Positions 53,126 to 61,693 of a DNA stretch of 64,000 bases are shown here, one piece after another. Both the position numbers and the translations under genes were made by a program. The DNA is from CBDFLS01 sp965249185. Lineage in GTDB: Bacteria; Chloroflexota; Dehalococcoidia; Lucifugimonadales; Australimonadaceae. The stretch spans positions 744,001 to 808,000 of the forward strand of contig CBDFLS010000002.1 of the NCBI GenBank assembly GCA_965249185.1, in the 5' to 3' direction. Below the pieces are notes generated by a model that ran no database searches, was not told where the DNA came from, and worked only from the letters and a program-made list of their open reading frames with translations. The number at the start of each line of letters is the position of its first letter. The first letter of the stretch is position 1.

Positions 53126-54541
53126 TTACGTCCGTCTTCCCGCTCTCCGGCGGAGCACCAGCCAGACGCCGGCCGCGCCAGCCAACACGGTCCCGAACAA
53201 CGATATCGACAGAACAAGCGGCCCCAACGCTCCATCTCCGGCGGGGGGCGGAGTGGGCGGCGGCTGCGCCACGGCGGAGGGAGTTGTGGTGGCCGCGGGC
53301 GTGGGCTCCAGGGGCGCGACGAACCGATAAATCCCGCCCTCGAAGGTGAGGATATACAGCTCGCCATTTTCGTCGGCGCCGATGGCCGGAATAGTAAGAG
53401 CCGAATCGATAAGCAACCCCTGCTCCGTAACGGCGGAGCCGTCGTGCCTGAGGGCCCATATGCGGCCGGAGCAGTAATCGGCGTAGATGTAGGCCCCTGC
53501 CAGGACGGGAAGCCGGGCCCCTCGATAGACGTGGCCGCCGGCGATGGCGCAGTTTCCGGCCATCAGCGGGTACTCGAAGACGGGCGGTTCCAGCCCCGTC
53601 TGATCGCAGCTTGGGGCGCTCGGTGGATAGCAGTGTAGACCCTCCATAATGTTCCAGCCGTAGTTCCCTCCCCGCTTGATGATGTCTATCTCTTCGTTGT
53701 TGCTCTGTCCCACGTCGGCCAACCAGAGGTCCCCGGTAAGAGGGTCGAACGAGAACTTCCACGGGTTGCGCAGACCGTAGGCCCATATCTCGCCCCGGGA
53801 GCCGGACGGGCCCACAAACGGGTTGCCGGAGGGAATGGCATAGGGCTCCTGGGCGGTGGCGCTGCTCACGTCGATGCGCAGGATGGAGCCCAGCAGCGTG
53901 GCCGTGTTCTGCCCATTGCCCTGGGGATCGCCGCCCGAGCCTCCATCACCCAGACCGACGTAGAGATAGCCGTCGGGGCCGAAGGAGACGGTCCCCCCGT
54001 TATGGTTGGAAAAGGGCTGGTCTATCTGCAGCAGGACCAGCTCGCTATCGGGGTCCGCCTGGTCCGGATCGGCTTTGCTCACCGAGAACCGAGATACCAC
54101 GGAACGACGCGGCGAGGAGGCGCTGTAGTAGACGTAGAAGAAGCCGTTGCCGGCGTAGCCGGGATCAAACGCCATGCCCAGCAGCCCCTCCTCGTCGCCC
54201 GCGGTGCTGACCTGGCTCGTGATATCGAGGAACACCTGGGACGAGGAGGCCGCCTGGTCGTTGGGGAAAACCATGATCCGGCGTGCTTGAAGGACCACCC
54301 ACAGGCGGTTGGTGCCGTCGCCCGCGTGGGTCAGGTGCACCATGCGGGAAAAGGAGAGGTTTGAAAACGCTCGCTCAAGCTGCTGCGATGCCAGCGCCTC
54401 CGCCGGCAGGGGAGCGGGAGCGGCACGCGCGGTGCCAAGCAGCGTCGCCAAACTCAGCCAGGCCCCTCCGGCAGCCGCCAGGACGAGCAGGGAGAAGCCG
54501 GCCCACTCCCGTGTCCTCCGCGTGTGCAAGCCCACTGCCAT
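53126..54541 (-). CDS. PQQ-type sugar (glucose/sorbosone) dehydrogenase, membrane-tethered
   Basis: 471 residues. An N-terminal export signal (FSLLVLAAAGGAWLSLATLL) is followed by a six-bladed propeller of the GSDH family: VHLTHAGDGTNRLWVV, EEGLLGMAFDPGYAGNGFFY, HNGGTVSFGPDGYLYVGLGD, GLRNPWKFSFDPLTGDLWLA, and GGNYGWNIMEG. Then come a Pro/Thr-rich stalk and a C-terminal membrane anchor (LVLSISLFGTVLAGAAGVWL) with basic residues. It would oxidise an extracellular sugar or related alcohol. ATG 54541. Confidence 0.9.
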   Translation of the reverse strand: MAVGLHTRRTREWAGFSLLVLAAAGGAWLSLATLLGTARAAPAPLPAEALASQQLERAFSNLSFSRMVHLTHAGDGTNRLWVVLQARRIMVFPNDQAASSSQVFLDITSQVSTAGDEEGLLGMAFDPGYAGNGFFYVYYSASSPRRSVVSRFSVSKADPDQADPDSELVLLQIDQPFSNHNGGTVSFGPDGYLYVGLGDGGSGGDPQGNGQNTATLLGSILRIDVSSATAQEPYAIPSGNPFVGPSGSRGEIWAYGLRNPWKFSFDPLTGDLWLADVGQSNNEEIDIIKRGGNYGWNIMEGLHCYPPSAPSCDQTGLEPPVFEYPLMAGNCAIAGGHVYRGARLPVLAGAYIYADYCSGRIWALRHDGSAVTEQGLLIDSALTIPAIGADENGELYILTFEGGIYRFVAPLEPTPAATTTPSAVAQPPPTPPPAGDGALGPLVLSISLFGTVLAGAAGVWLVLRRRAGRRT

Positions 54542-54753
54542 AGCTATCCTAGCCCGGCGCGAGCGCGGCCCGCCGGCGCAAAAACACCCCTTGCAAGGCC
54601 CCTCGTGCCGTTATAGGCCGTAGAGGCGCGCGCAGTTGTCCCACAGAATCTTGCGCTTGCTCTCATCGGGGACACCCTCCAGCCCAAGGAAGGTATTGAG
54701 GGCGTGGGGATAGGCCGAGTCGTCGTGGGGCCAGTCGGTGGAGATAACTATAA

Positions 54754-55601
54754 GGTAAAGTCCCGTTTTAGCCACCGGATTAGCTTTGAAGCAGCTTGAA
54801 CAATGTCTTAACCTGTTCTGGTCCCAACAGACGCCGATGGATGATTGTAGCGCCAGACATACTCAGCAAGATAGAGGGGCAGCCGTTCTCGGCGGACTCC
54901 CCCTTTGGCTGCCAGACGCCGCTTGAGATAACCCCAGAAGCCCTCCAAGCCGTTGACGTGGCTCCCTTGCCGATCGCTGAACGCCTGGCTGTGGTCCACA
55001 AGCCGGTGGACGTAGCCCCCCGCTGCGACGCCCGTGTAGCTGGTAAAGGTGTCCGAGCAGACGATGGAGCCACGTTGCACGCGTTGGTGCAGGAGCGGCA
55101 GCAGCGTCTTGGCTTCCACGTTAGGTACCACTTGCGCCCACACCAGGCCACCTCGACACAGGATCCCAAAGACAGCTTGCTTAGTGGTTCCACGGCCCCG
55201 CTTCGTGCCCTGAACACGCTTTGCCAGGCGCCTGTTGCGCCAGGAACCTCCCAGGTAGGTCTCGTCGACCCCCACCACGCCGGAGAAGACATGGGGAACG
55301 TCCCGGACCATGGCCTGGCGCACCACGATCAGGGCTCGCAGGACTCGCTTTCGCTCCAGGCGGGCCTCCTGGGCAATCACCTCGGCACTCTGCCCCAAGA
55401 CGAACCAGCGCAACAGTCGCCGCCACTCCCCTGGCGACAACCGAAGCGGCAGCGCCCTGGGCACCCACTCGTAGTGGCAGGCTGCACAACGACTCTTACC
55501 TCGCCGAATGCTCCAGCTCTTGGCGTGTTGACATCGAGGGCACCCAATCTTCCGTCCCATGCCACCATTCTCTCACAGGTGGCTGTTTTGGGACTATACC
55601 C
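54754..55601 (-). mobile_element. IS1595-type insertion sequence, copy 2
   Basis: 848 bp, nearly identical to copy 1 but inverted relative to it. Ends are GGTAAAGTCCCGTTTTAG at the left and GGGTATAGTCCCAAAACAG (reverse-complemented) at the right. The direct repeat AACTATA occurs at 54746-54752 and 55603-55609, one base outside each end, marking the target duplication in the amidohydrolase gene. Confidence 0.92.
54808..55560 (-). pseudogene. IS1595-family transposase, C-terminal frameshift
   Basis: Identical to copy 1 for most of its length (zinc ribbon, VDETYLGGS, SDTFTSY). One visible substitution just before the first Asp gives GVDE instead of EVDE. A 4-bp duplication (CATCCATC for CATC near 54838) shifts the frame after RYNH, so the last 17 or so residues are replaced by a short alternative end. 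The catalytic residues remain, but activity is doubtful. Confidence 0.85.
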
Positions 55602-56652
55602 AAACTATATTCCCGTCGCCGATGGCCGCGATGGTGTACTGCAAAAGGTCCTCGTCCGGGTCCACGGACACATAGCACTGGCGCTTGAAGTACTCGGTGG
55701 GGGGTGAGCTTGAGCCCGAATCGCTCCTTGTCGCCGAACTTGGCCTCCTGCTCGTCCAGGCAGTAGAGCCACCAGGGCACCCAGCTACAATACCCCTCCA
55801 GAAACGCCGCCCGGAGTCCTGGGAACCGCTCGAAGACACCGCCGGTGAGCATGGAGCCGAGGGCCATCATCATTTCGATGGGATGGGCGACCGAGTGGGC
55901 CAGCGCGAAGTTGTCCATGTAGCGCCTGGCCAAGTGCTGCTGCCTGGCCATCTGGATGCCGTGGAAGGCGACGGGGACGTTGAGCCGCTCCGTCTCGGCC
56001 CAGAACGGGTCGTAGTATTCGTCGTACCAGGGGCGCTCGTTCACCGAGTGGTTGGGCAGCACCAGGCAGACCGCCCCCAGCTCGCCGACGGCGCGACGTG
56101 CCTCCATCACGGCCTCGTCGATATCGTGGATGGGGACCTGGGCAGCCAGCTTGAGGCGTGCCGGGTCCTCGTCGCAGTAGTCGCGAGCCCAGTTGTCGTA
56201 GGCCCGAGAGATAGCCACGGCCAGCGGGCCGTCCATGCCGTCGCCGGCGTCGAAGGCAATGACATGGGCGCCCTGCGTGCGGAAGACAATCGAGATGTCG
56301 ATCCCCTCCACCTCCATGGCCGCCAGCATGTTCTTCGGGTCCTCGCCCCCGCCCGCCGCGCGGCCTTTCAGGGCGGCACGGCCATTCTCCTGATGCCTCC
56401 GCGCGGAGGTCTCCACTCGAAGCCGATGCGTCCGCTGACGCTGCGGCTGCTCGTTGTAGCCGCTGTTCAGCCCTCGTGCGGTGACCACCAGACGCCCGAA
56501 CTCGCCGTAGTCCACTGGGCTCGGCCTGGGGCCCCGGTCCTTGAACTGGGGCTCCAGGTAGCGTTCCCACAGGTCCGCGGGCTCTGCGACGTGGATGTCG
56601 CTGTCGATCACCCTAAATCCCTGCTTGGCCATGACAACCTCCCTGGAGCAAT

Positions 56653-57021
56653 TTAGGAGCGCTTGAGCCGCTGATAGGCGGCGTTGATCTCCTTCATGCG
56701 CCGCTCGGCCATCTCCCGGAACTCGGGAGCCAGGTTCGCCACCTTGTCGGGATGGTACTGCTGCACCAGCCGCCGGTAAGCGGACGTGATCTCCTGGTGA
56801 GACGCGCCGGGACCCACCTGGAGCACGTCGTGGGGCGACGGGGCCTGCTGGGAGCCGCCAGGCGCTCGACCGCTCCCTTGGCTCCCGTAGCGTCCCCGCC
56901 CCCACGGGCCTCCACCCGGCCCCCGCCCTGCACCGGCGGAGGCCTTCCGGGCCAGACGGGCCAGGAGTAGAAGTACGAACGTTATTCCGATGACCAGCAA
57001 CACAGTCCCCATATAAGACAT
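56653..57021 (-). CDS. Membrane-anchored J-domain protein
   Basis: 122 residues. An N-terminal transmembrane helix (MGTVLLVIGITFVLLLLARL), a Gly/Arg/Ser-rich linker, and a C-terminal J domain (HDVLQVGPGASHQEITSAYR, QQYHPDKV with the HPD motif, MKEINAAYQRLKRS). It would recruit DnaK to the membrane. ATG 57021 begins the helix; the longer open frame upstream is not conserved in character. It lies between Rieske 2 and the amidohydrolase pseudogene. Confidence 0.88.
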   Translation of the reverse strand: MSYMGTVLLVIGITFVLLLLARLARKASAGAGRGPGGGPWGRGRYGSQGSGRAPGGSQQAPSPHDVLQVGPGASHQEITSAYRRLVQQYHPDKVANLAPEFREMAERRMKEINAAYQRLKRS

Positions 57022-57109
57022 AGCGCCCCCGTCTCGCTGTCGATGAGCGAAGTTAGAATAGCGCACGAAGCCCATTGTGGGAATGGCGTCGCTCGTCGCG
57101 CACAGAAGA

Positions 57110-57143
57110 AGAGGCGGAGGCGCCCGGAAGCGCCTCCGCCTCT
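57110..57143 (-). terminator. Hairpin terminator after Rieske paralogue 2
   Basis: AGAGGCGGAGGCGC-CCGGAA-GCGCCTCCGCCTCT, a 14-bp perfect stem. On the minus strand it is followed by TCTTCTGTG. It lies about 85 bp beyond the Rieske stop and upstream of the J-domain gene. Confidence 0.75.
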
Positions 57144-57228
57144 GGTCTGCATGCGTCGCCGGAGGGGGTGAAGCCAACCCCTCCACGGCGATGGCTCTAA
57201 CCAGTGCTTGCCCTACACAGTGCTAGCC

Positions 57229-58539
57229 CTAAACGGTGCTAGATTGAATAGGAAGCGCCTCCTCCATGGCCGTGTCGCCGGTCTTGACGCTACCGAAGGG
57301 CGCGTCCCGGCCGCCGAAGTGCTTGGTGACCACCAGCCGCCGCCACTGGACCACCTCCGCATCGTTGGGCGAGAGCGTCTCAGGCTGGTCCCATAGCTGG
57401 CTGAGCATGGCGCCGCCGTCCTGCTGGGAGAAGTTGGTGTCCGCCAGCCAGCGGTACGCGCCCGAGTAGAGGAGCTTATGCCATAGCTTTTCGAGCAGGT
57501 TCCTGGGCCGCGTGTAGTGGTAGTACCAGACCTGGGTCACCCGCTCCTCCACCGCGACCACCTGGCGGGTCAAATTGCCGAAGAGTCCGCCTCCGCCGAA
57601 CCGAAAACGTCCGCGCCGTCCCGCCGGCGTGGCCCCGCCCGTACGGAACATGCCGGGCAGATGGTGACCGGGGCTCCACCACTCCGTGTTCGCGTTCACC
57701 GGAGCGGGGATACGGGTGAGGGAGAAGATGGGCACAAACAGCCATGCCCACCAGCGCCGGAAGCGGTGCTTGGGCCAAGTCCAGCCGTTGGGGTAGCTGT
57801 CCTGGACTGCCCACTTGGTGGGCATGGGCGCGCCGCCCCGGAGCCCATTGCCGGTGAAGACCGGCCGGATCCCTCCCATGCCGGCGACCCGCGCCATATA
57901 GGTGGTGGAGTTGAGCAGCGCCTGCATATTGTCGCGGTGGAGGTAGTTCACGTGGGAGTCCATGGAGTTCTCCAGGGCCTGGCACCAGTTGGTCTCCCAA
58001 GTAGTGCCTTCGCTCACGAGCACCAGAGCTTTGGGATCAAAGAACTCCTCGGGCACGTCCTCCTCGATGGGCGCAGGCTCCCCGTCGCCGATCCAGACGA
58101 ACACGAGACCCTTCATCTCGCGGGTGGGGAAGAGCGTGGCCTCGGTGCCGGGCTTGCCGCAGATCTTGGAGTCGGGGCCCTCGCTGAGCACCGCCACGTT
58201 CTTGCCGTGCTCATCGAAGGTCCAGCCGTGGTAGGGGCAGGTGACGGTTCCCTTCCAGTGGCAGGTGCCCTCGGAGGGCCGCGCGCCACGGTGGGGGCAG
58301 ATGTCGCGGATGGCCACGATCTGGCCCTGGGCGCCCCGGAAGAAGCAGAGCTCCTCGCCCAGCATCCTGACCTGGATGGGGTGGCGCTTGGGGACCCGCT
58401 TCTTGAAAATGGCGGGGTACCAGTAGTTGCGCAGGCCTAGCGACGGGACCAGATGCCGGATGTCGCCCGCCAGGTCGGGGACCCGCCCGTTCTCTTCCTT
58501 CGTCCGAGCCTTCCGCTTAAGCTCCGTGGCGTCAGCCAT
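57229..58539 (-). CDS. Rieske non-heme iron aromatic-ring oxygenase, paralogue 2
   Basis: 436 residues, closely similar to the protein at 19395-20654. It has the same Rieske ligands (CPHRGARPSEG and CPYHGWTFDEHG), the iron-site block ENSMDSHVNYLHRDN, and the shared RRWWAWLFVPIFSLTRIPAP and ending VTKHFGGRDAPFGSVK. The ATG at 58539 opens directly into the homologous region. It is accompanied, like paralogue 1, by an amidohydrolase gene (here broken). The substrate is unknown. Confidence 0.9.
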   Translation of the reverse strand: MADATELKRKARTKEENGRVPDLAGDIRHLVPSLGLRNYWYPAIFKKRVPKRHPIQVRMLGEELCFFRGAQGQIVAIRDICPHRGARPSEGTCHWKGTVTCPYHGWTFDEHGKNVAVLSEGPDSKICGKPGTEATLFPTREMKGLVFVWIGDGEPAPIEEDVPEEFFDPKALVLVSEGTTWETNWCQALENSMDSHVNYLHRDNMQALLNSTTYMARVAGMGGIRPVFTGNGLRGGAPMPTKWAVQDSYPNGWTWPKHRFRRWWAWLFVPIFSLTRIPAPVNANTEWWSPGHHLPGMFRTGGATPAGRRGRFRFGGGGLFGNLTRQVVAVEERVTQVWYYHYTRPRNLLEKLWHKLLYSGAYRWLADTNFSQQDGGAMLSQLWDQPETLSPNDAEVVQWRRLVVTKHFGGRDAPFGSVKTGDTAMEEALPIQSSTV

Positions 58540-58694
58540 AGTCGTCCCTCTCTGGGCTCACCCCGCATAGCTGGACCGGGCGTCAAGAAACCGCGGACCG
58601 ACGTCCCCGTCGAGTCGACAGCGGGGGTTGTGCACCGAGCGCTCGCTGTGCGACTAGCATACAACCAGCGCCGGCTTTAGACCAGTGCGGAGGC

Positions 58695-59177
58695 CTACCG
58701 GGAGCCGGCGGGCTGAGCGTAGGCGCTCTCGGGCCCCTCGTTCGCCCTGATAACCTTCGCAAGCGCCCGGTAGAGCACGCGAGCCTCCGTATCGGACAGG
58801 TGGCGAATAAAACGCTCCATAACGTTCTGCCGATGCCCAGGCCACACGCGGTCAAAGGCCTGCCGTCCCGCCGGGGTGACGACGGCGTACGCTCCGCGGC
58901 GGTCCTCCTGGGACGGCTCTCTCCGGACCAGGCCCGCCCGCTCCATCCGGTCGACGAGCCGGGTGACGCCGCTCCGGCTCAGCACAACGGAGTCGGCCAG
59001 CGCCTGCATCCGGAGCCGGCCCTCAGCCGCCTCGCAGAGGTGGATCAATACGTCGAACCAGGGGAGCGGCAGGCCCTTCTCTTCGAGCTCACGCTCCAGG
59101 TGCCGCATGACCACCGTATTGGCCCATTGGAAGGCGCGCCAAGTAGCCATGCGCTCGGGGTCAATGGAATCGTCCAT
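58695..59177 (-). CDS. MarR-family transcriptional regulator
   Basis: 160 residues with a winged helix: LPWFDVLIHLCEAAEGRLRM, ADSVVLSRSGVTRLVDRMER (recognition helix), and GLVRREPSQEDRRGAYAVVT (wing), typical of MarR repressors responding to small aromatic ligands. The start is uncertain (ATG 59177 chosen; 59201 and TTG 59222 also in frame). It is divergent from the small gene at 59291; dyads in the shared promoter are probable operators. Confidence 0.9.
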   Translation of the reverse strand: MDDSIDPERMATWRAFQWANTVVMRHLERELEEKGLPLPWFDVLIHLCEAAEGRLRMQALADSVVLSRSGVTRLVDRMERAGLVRREPSQEDRRGAYAVVTPAGRQAFDRVWPGHRQNVMERFIRHLSDTEARVLYRALAKVIRANEGPESAYAQPAGSR

Positions 59178-59215
59178 GCCGGAAGCATACCCTAAAGACA
59201 TTGCATACTCAACTA

Positions 59216-59273
59216 TTGACAAGTCAACTTCATGGTGGTATATCCTTGCTTAACAATAGTTGCTTGAGCAACT
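59216..59273 (+). promoter_or_regulatory. Promoter with two dyad operators (MarR target candidate)
   Basis: TTGACA (59216-59221), 17-bp spacer, TATATC (59239-59244): a good sigma-70 promoter for the gene at 59291. The -35 is embedded in the dyad TTGAC-AA-GTCAA (59216-59227). A second perfect dyad, AGTTGCT-TG-AGCAACT (59258-59273), lies at the expected transcription start. Both suit binding by the divergently encoded MarR dimer. Confidence 0.6.
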
Positions 59274-59290
59274 ACACGAGGAGGAGAGCG

Positions 59291-59560
59291 ATGGAGAACA
59301 TCATGATTTGGCTGCGCACCGACGACTACGACCGCTGGCAGAAGGTCCACGATGGGTTCGTCGAGGACCGGAAGGAGTTCGGGATCACGAAGGACTACGT
59401 GTTCCGCGACGTGAACGACCCCAACGCGGCCCTCGTCCACCTGGTGGTGGATGACCTGCCCAGGGCCACGGAATGATTCCAGACGGACAAGTTCAAGACG
59501 GGAACGGCGGCCGCCAAGGTGATCGACCGGGCGATCTACGTAGCGGAGCGGCGCGTATAG
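59291..59560 (+). CDS. Small ferredoxin-fold-like protein with in-frame UGA
   Basis: 89 codons from ATG 59291 (after GAGGAGGAG) to TAG 59558, interrupted by TGA at 59474-59476. The amino part IMIWLRTDDYDRWQKVHDGF, then DVNDPNAALVHLVVDDLPRA, resembles small antibiotic-monooxygenase/cyclase-like proteins. After the UGA the same family pattern continues in frame (FQTDKFKTGTAAAKVIDRAI YVAER). The UGA falls where an aromatic residue such as Trp is likely, so a TGG-to-TGA nonsense change or sequencing error is at least as likely as selenocysteine. No convincing SECIS is seen (only a 3-bp GGC/GCC hairpin). Confidence 0.6.
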
Positions 59561-59618
59561 CGGTCCCGGGCCATCCTCATCCCGCGACGCCGCTCGTCCA
59601 ACGTACGAGCGGCATGCG

Positions 59619-59655
59619 AAACCCCAGCTTGGCGGCAAGCTGGGGTTTGTCTTTT
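59619..59655 (+). terminator. Intrinsic terminator
   Basis: AAACCCCAGCTTG-GCGG-CAAGCTGGGGTTT followed by GTCTTTT, a 13-bp perfect stem with a T-rich tail, about 60 bp after the UGA-containing gene. Confidence 0.88.
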
Positions 59656-59821
59656 GCGGAACGCAACGCCGGAGCTAGTGGACCTCGAGTGTAAGAGATT
59701 CGAATGGGTGTAGATGCCCGGAGCAAATAGCCGTATGTTCAGATAGGAGAGATTTGAACTCTGCTGCGAACGCAGGACCAAGTCGTATTGGCTGAGCAGA
59801 TAGGCGGCCCCACATGATCGT

Positions 59822-60070
59822 CTATCCAAGTTTGAACGCCCTGATAGCCCCAGATTCCTCCACTTCCACTGGGATTCCGTCAAGATTACTGGGAATCTTT
59901 GAAATGAGCCCACGCACCTTTTTGACAACCAAGATCTTGATGCAGGGATTGTGCCCGCATAAACCCTGCGCAATCGCCACGACACCTGGCAATGCCATGA
60001 GGCTCTCACAGTGCTCATTTAGAACCCGTTCGATTTCCTTTAACACTGATCCTCTTCGAGTGGTTTCCAT
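59822..60070 (-). CDS. Small protein resembling a protease-associated domain
   Basis: 82 residues: VLKEIERVLNEHCESLMALP, GVVAIAQGLCGHNPCIKILV, IPSNLDGIPVEVEESGAIRA. The pattern (GV-GIG-G, PCI-V-V, IP-LDG-PV-V) resembles the domain preceding the catalytic region in Nal1-like trypsin-fold proteases, and a remnant of such a protease lies just upstream. It may therefore be a partner or inhibitor-like prodomain. ATG 60070. Composition is AT-richer than the chromosomal genes. Confidence 0.55.
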   Translation of the reverse strand: METTRRGSVLKEIERVLNEHCESLMALPGVVAIAQGLCGHNPCIKILVVKKVRGLISKIPSNLDGIPVEVEESGAIRAFKLG

Positions 60071-60071
60071 A

Positions 60072-60108
60072 GAGAACAGGGGAGTAGCTAAGCCGCTCCC
60101 CTGTTCTC
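60072..60108 (-). terminator. Hairpin between protease remnant and small gene
   Basis: GAGAACAGGGGAG and CTCCCCTGTTCTC form a 13-bp perfect stem with an 11-base loop. It lies 30 bp past the stop of the protease remnant on the minus strand; there is no clear T run. Confidence 0.5.
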
Positions 60109-60138
60109 AGCACCATCTGGACGCTTCGTTATCAGCAA

Positions 60139-60344
60139 TCACTCTCCATCTATAACCACCCCAAATGCGCTGAGTACTTCGCTGATCGGGTTGACGAAGG
60201 TGTACTGTCCACCACCTGCGAACAGCAACCCCACAGGGTTGCGCGAATTTGTTAGAACCAAGGATCCAGAATCGCCACCTTGGCTAAAGCCACTCCTCCC
60301 TTGATCACGGACCACAATCTGATTTACAAAATAGGAGGTACCCT
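60139..60344 (-). pseudogene. C-terminal remnant of a trypsin-fold serine protease
   Basis: About 67 residues: IVVRDQGRSGFSQGGDSGSL (catalytic serine in GDSGS), VLTNSRNPVGLLFAGGGQYT, and NPISEVLSAFGVVIDGE. This is the C-terminal part of a Nal1-like trypsin-fold peptidase. The His and Asp of the triad and everything upstream are lost where the IS256-type element begins at 60345. Confidence 0.72.
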
Positions 60345-61693
60345 CAAAAAGTGTGTAAACAGTCAGGCGGTGTATCCTCTCTCTGAAACAACACGGGCTC
60401 AAGGCCCAAGAGAGGAGATACACCGCCTATGGGAAAGAGAAGCACTGGGAGCTGGTCGGAGTCAAGGCCGGAGTGGGACCAGTTGGAGGACTGGGTTCGA
60501 GGTCAGGTCCAGGAGCTGATCCAGGAGTTGCTGGAGGAAGAGGTGACGGAGTTTCTAGGAAGGGCGAAGTCGGCCCGCAGGTCTGAGTCGGACAACGAGA
60601 GAGGCTATAGGAACGGATACGGCAGACCCCGAAGGCTTACGCTGAGTTCGGGAACGGTACAGCTGAGGAGGCCACGAGTCCGCAACACCGAAGAGGAGTT
60701 CGAGAGCCGGCTGCTGCCGCTGTTCGTCAACAGGACCAGGAAGGTTGCTGAGCTGATCCCCCAGTTGTACCTACATGGCCTTTCCGAAGGTGACTTCGAC
60801 CTGGCGGTGCGGGGACTGCTGGGAGAAGAGGCACCGATATCGGCGAGCACGGTAGCCCGGTTGAAGGATAAGTGGAACGATGAGCTTGCCCAATGGCGCG
60901 CTAGGCCCCTGGATGACCTGGAAGTGGTGTACATGTGGGTGGATGGAGTCTACGTCAAGGCCGGTCTTGAGCGGGAGAAGGCGGCGATCCTGGTGATGAT
61001 GGCGGCCCTGAGCGACGGAAGGAAGGTGGTGGTGAGCGCGATTCCCGGATACAGGGAGTCCATAGAGAGCTGGTCCGATGTGCTCAGGGACATGAGGCGC
61101 CGCGGGCTGGAGTGCCCAAGACTGGTAATTGGAGACGGACATCGGGGCATCTGGGGAGCTCTGCGCAACGTCTATCCTCAGGCGGCCGAGCAACGCTGCT
61201 GGAACCACAAGGTCCTAAACGTACTGGACAGGCTTCCAAAGCGACAGCAGGACCAGGCCAAACTCATGCTGCGTACCATCCCCTACGCCCAGACTCGGAC
61301 AGAGGCTGAGCGGCTCAGGACGGAGTTTACTAGATGGTGCCGCGACCACTCCTACGAAGCAGCCTGTGTGACCCTTGAGCGGGACTGGGACCGCATGATC
61401 ACCTTCTATGACTTCCCCAAGGAGCACTGGCAGCACCTTCGCACGACGAACCCGGTGGAGTCACCCTTCGCTGCGCTCAGACTTCGGACCGATGCCGCCA
61501 AGCGCTACAAGAGGGTCGATCGGGCGATAGCGGTGATCTGGAAAATGTTGATGGTCGCCGAACAGCGCTTCAGGCGTCTGAAGGCCCCTGAGTTGATCGA
61601 AGACGTCTATCTCGGCGCTCAATACGTGGATGGGATCGTCTCTGTGACAACGGCTGAGAAGGTCGCCGCCTAATGTCGTTTACACACCTATTG
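60345..61693 (+). mobile_element. IS256-family insertion sequence
   Basis: 1349 bp with terminal inverted repeats CAAAAAGTGTGTAAAC and, reverse-complemented, CAATAGGTGTGTAAAC (14 of 16 identical). The flanking 8-mers GGTACCCT and ACGTAACC do not match, so no target duplication remains. A protease remnant lies on one side and a truncated IS3 on the other, suggesting an adjacent deletion. Confidence 0.88.
60429..61673 (+). CDS. IS256-family (Mutator-type) transposase
   Basis: A 414-residue DDE transposase, apparently intact. The family blocks are ERGYRNGYGRPRRLTLSSGT, SEGDFDLAVRGLLGEEAPIS, VVYMWVDGVYVKAGLE (first Asp), PRLVIGDGHRGIWGALRNVY (second Asp), QRCWNHKVLNVLDRLPK (the C-x2-H motif), and HLRTTNPVESPFAALRLRT (Glu). 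ATG 60429. Confidence 0.95.
   Translation: MGKRSTGSWSESRPEWDQLEDWVRGQVQELIQELLEEEVTEFLGRAKSARRSESDNERGYRNGYGRPRRLTLSSGTVQLRRPRVRNTEEEFESRLLPLFVNRTRKVAELIPQLYLHGLSEGDFDLAVRGLLGEEAPISASTVARLKDKWNDELAQWRARPLDDLEVVYMWVDGVYVKAGLEREKAAILVMMAALSDGRKVVVSAIPGYRESIESWSDVLRDMRRRGLECPRLVIGDGHRGIWGALRNVYPQAAEQRCWNHKVLNVLDRLPKRQQDQAKLMLRTIPYAQTRTEAERLRTEFTRWCRDHSYEAACVTLERDWDRMITFYDFPKEHWQHLRTTNPVESPFAALRLRTDAAKRYKRVDRAIAVIWKMLMVAEQRFRRLKAPELIEDVYLGAQYVDGIVSVTTAEKVAA

Larger units (their letters stand above)
54611..56632 (-). pseudogene. Amidohydrolase-2 family gene, broken by an IS and a frameshift
   Basis: The N-terminal part runs from ATG 56632 (MAKQGFRVIDSDIHVAEP) through FDAGDGMDGPLAVAISRAYD and ARRYMDNFALAHSVAHPIEM. 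At a run of six C (about 55706-55711) the frame shifts by one; the correct continuation is LTPTEYFKRQCYVSVDPDED. Near GDGNIV the IS1595 copy is inserted (54754-55601). The tail ISTDWPHDDSAYPHALNTFL ending KILWDNCARLYGL resumes on the other side and stops at 54611. Removing IS and the extra C restores a normal family member of about 390 residues, paralogous to the gene at 20735-22006. Confidence 0.88.

Noticed and set aside
59735..59815. tRNA-like T-arm on the minus strand (AGAG-TTCAAAT-CTCT)
   Set aside because: No acceptor stem or sensible anticodon arm could be paired; at most a tRNA fragment, not reported as a gene.
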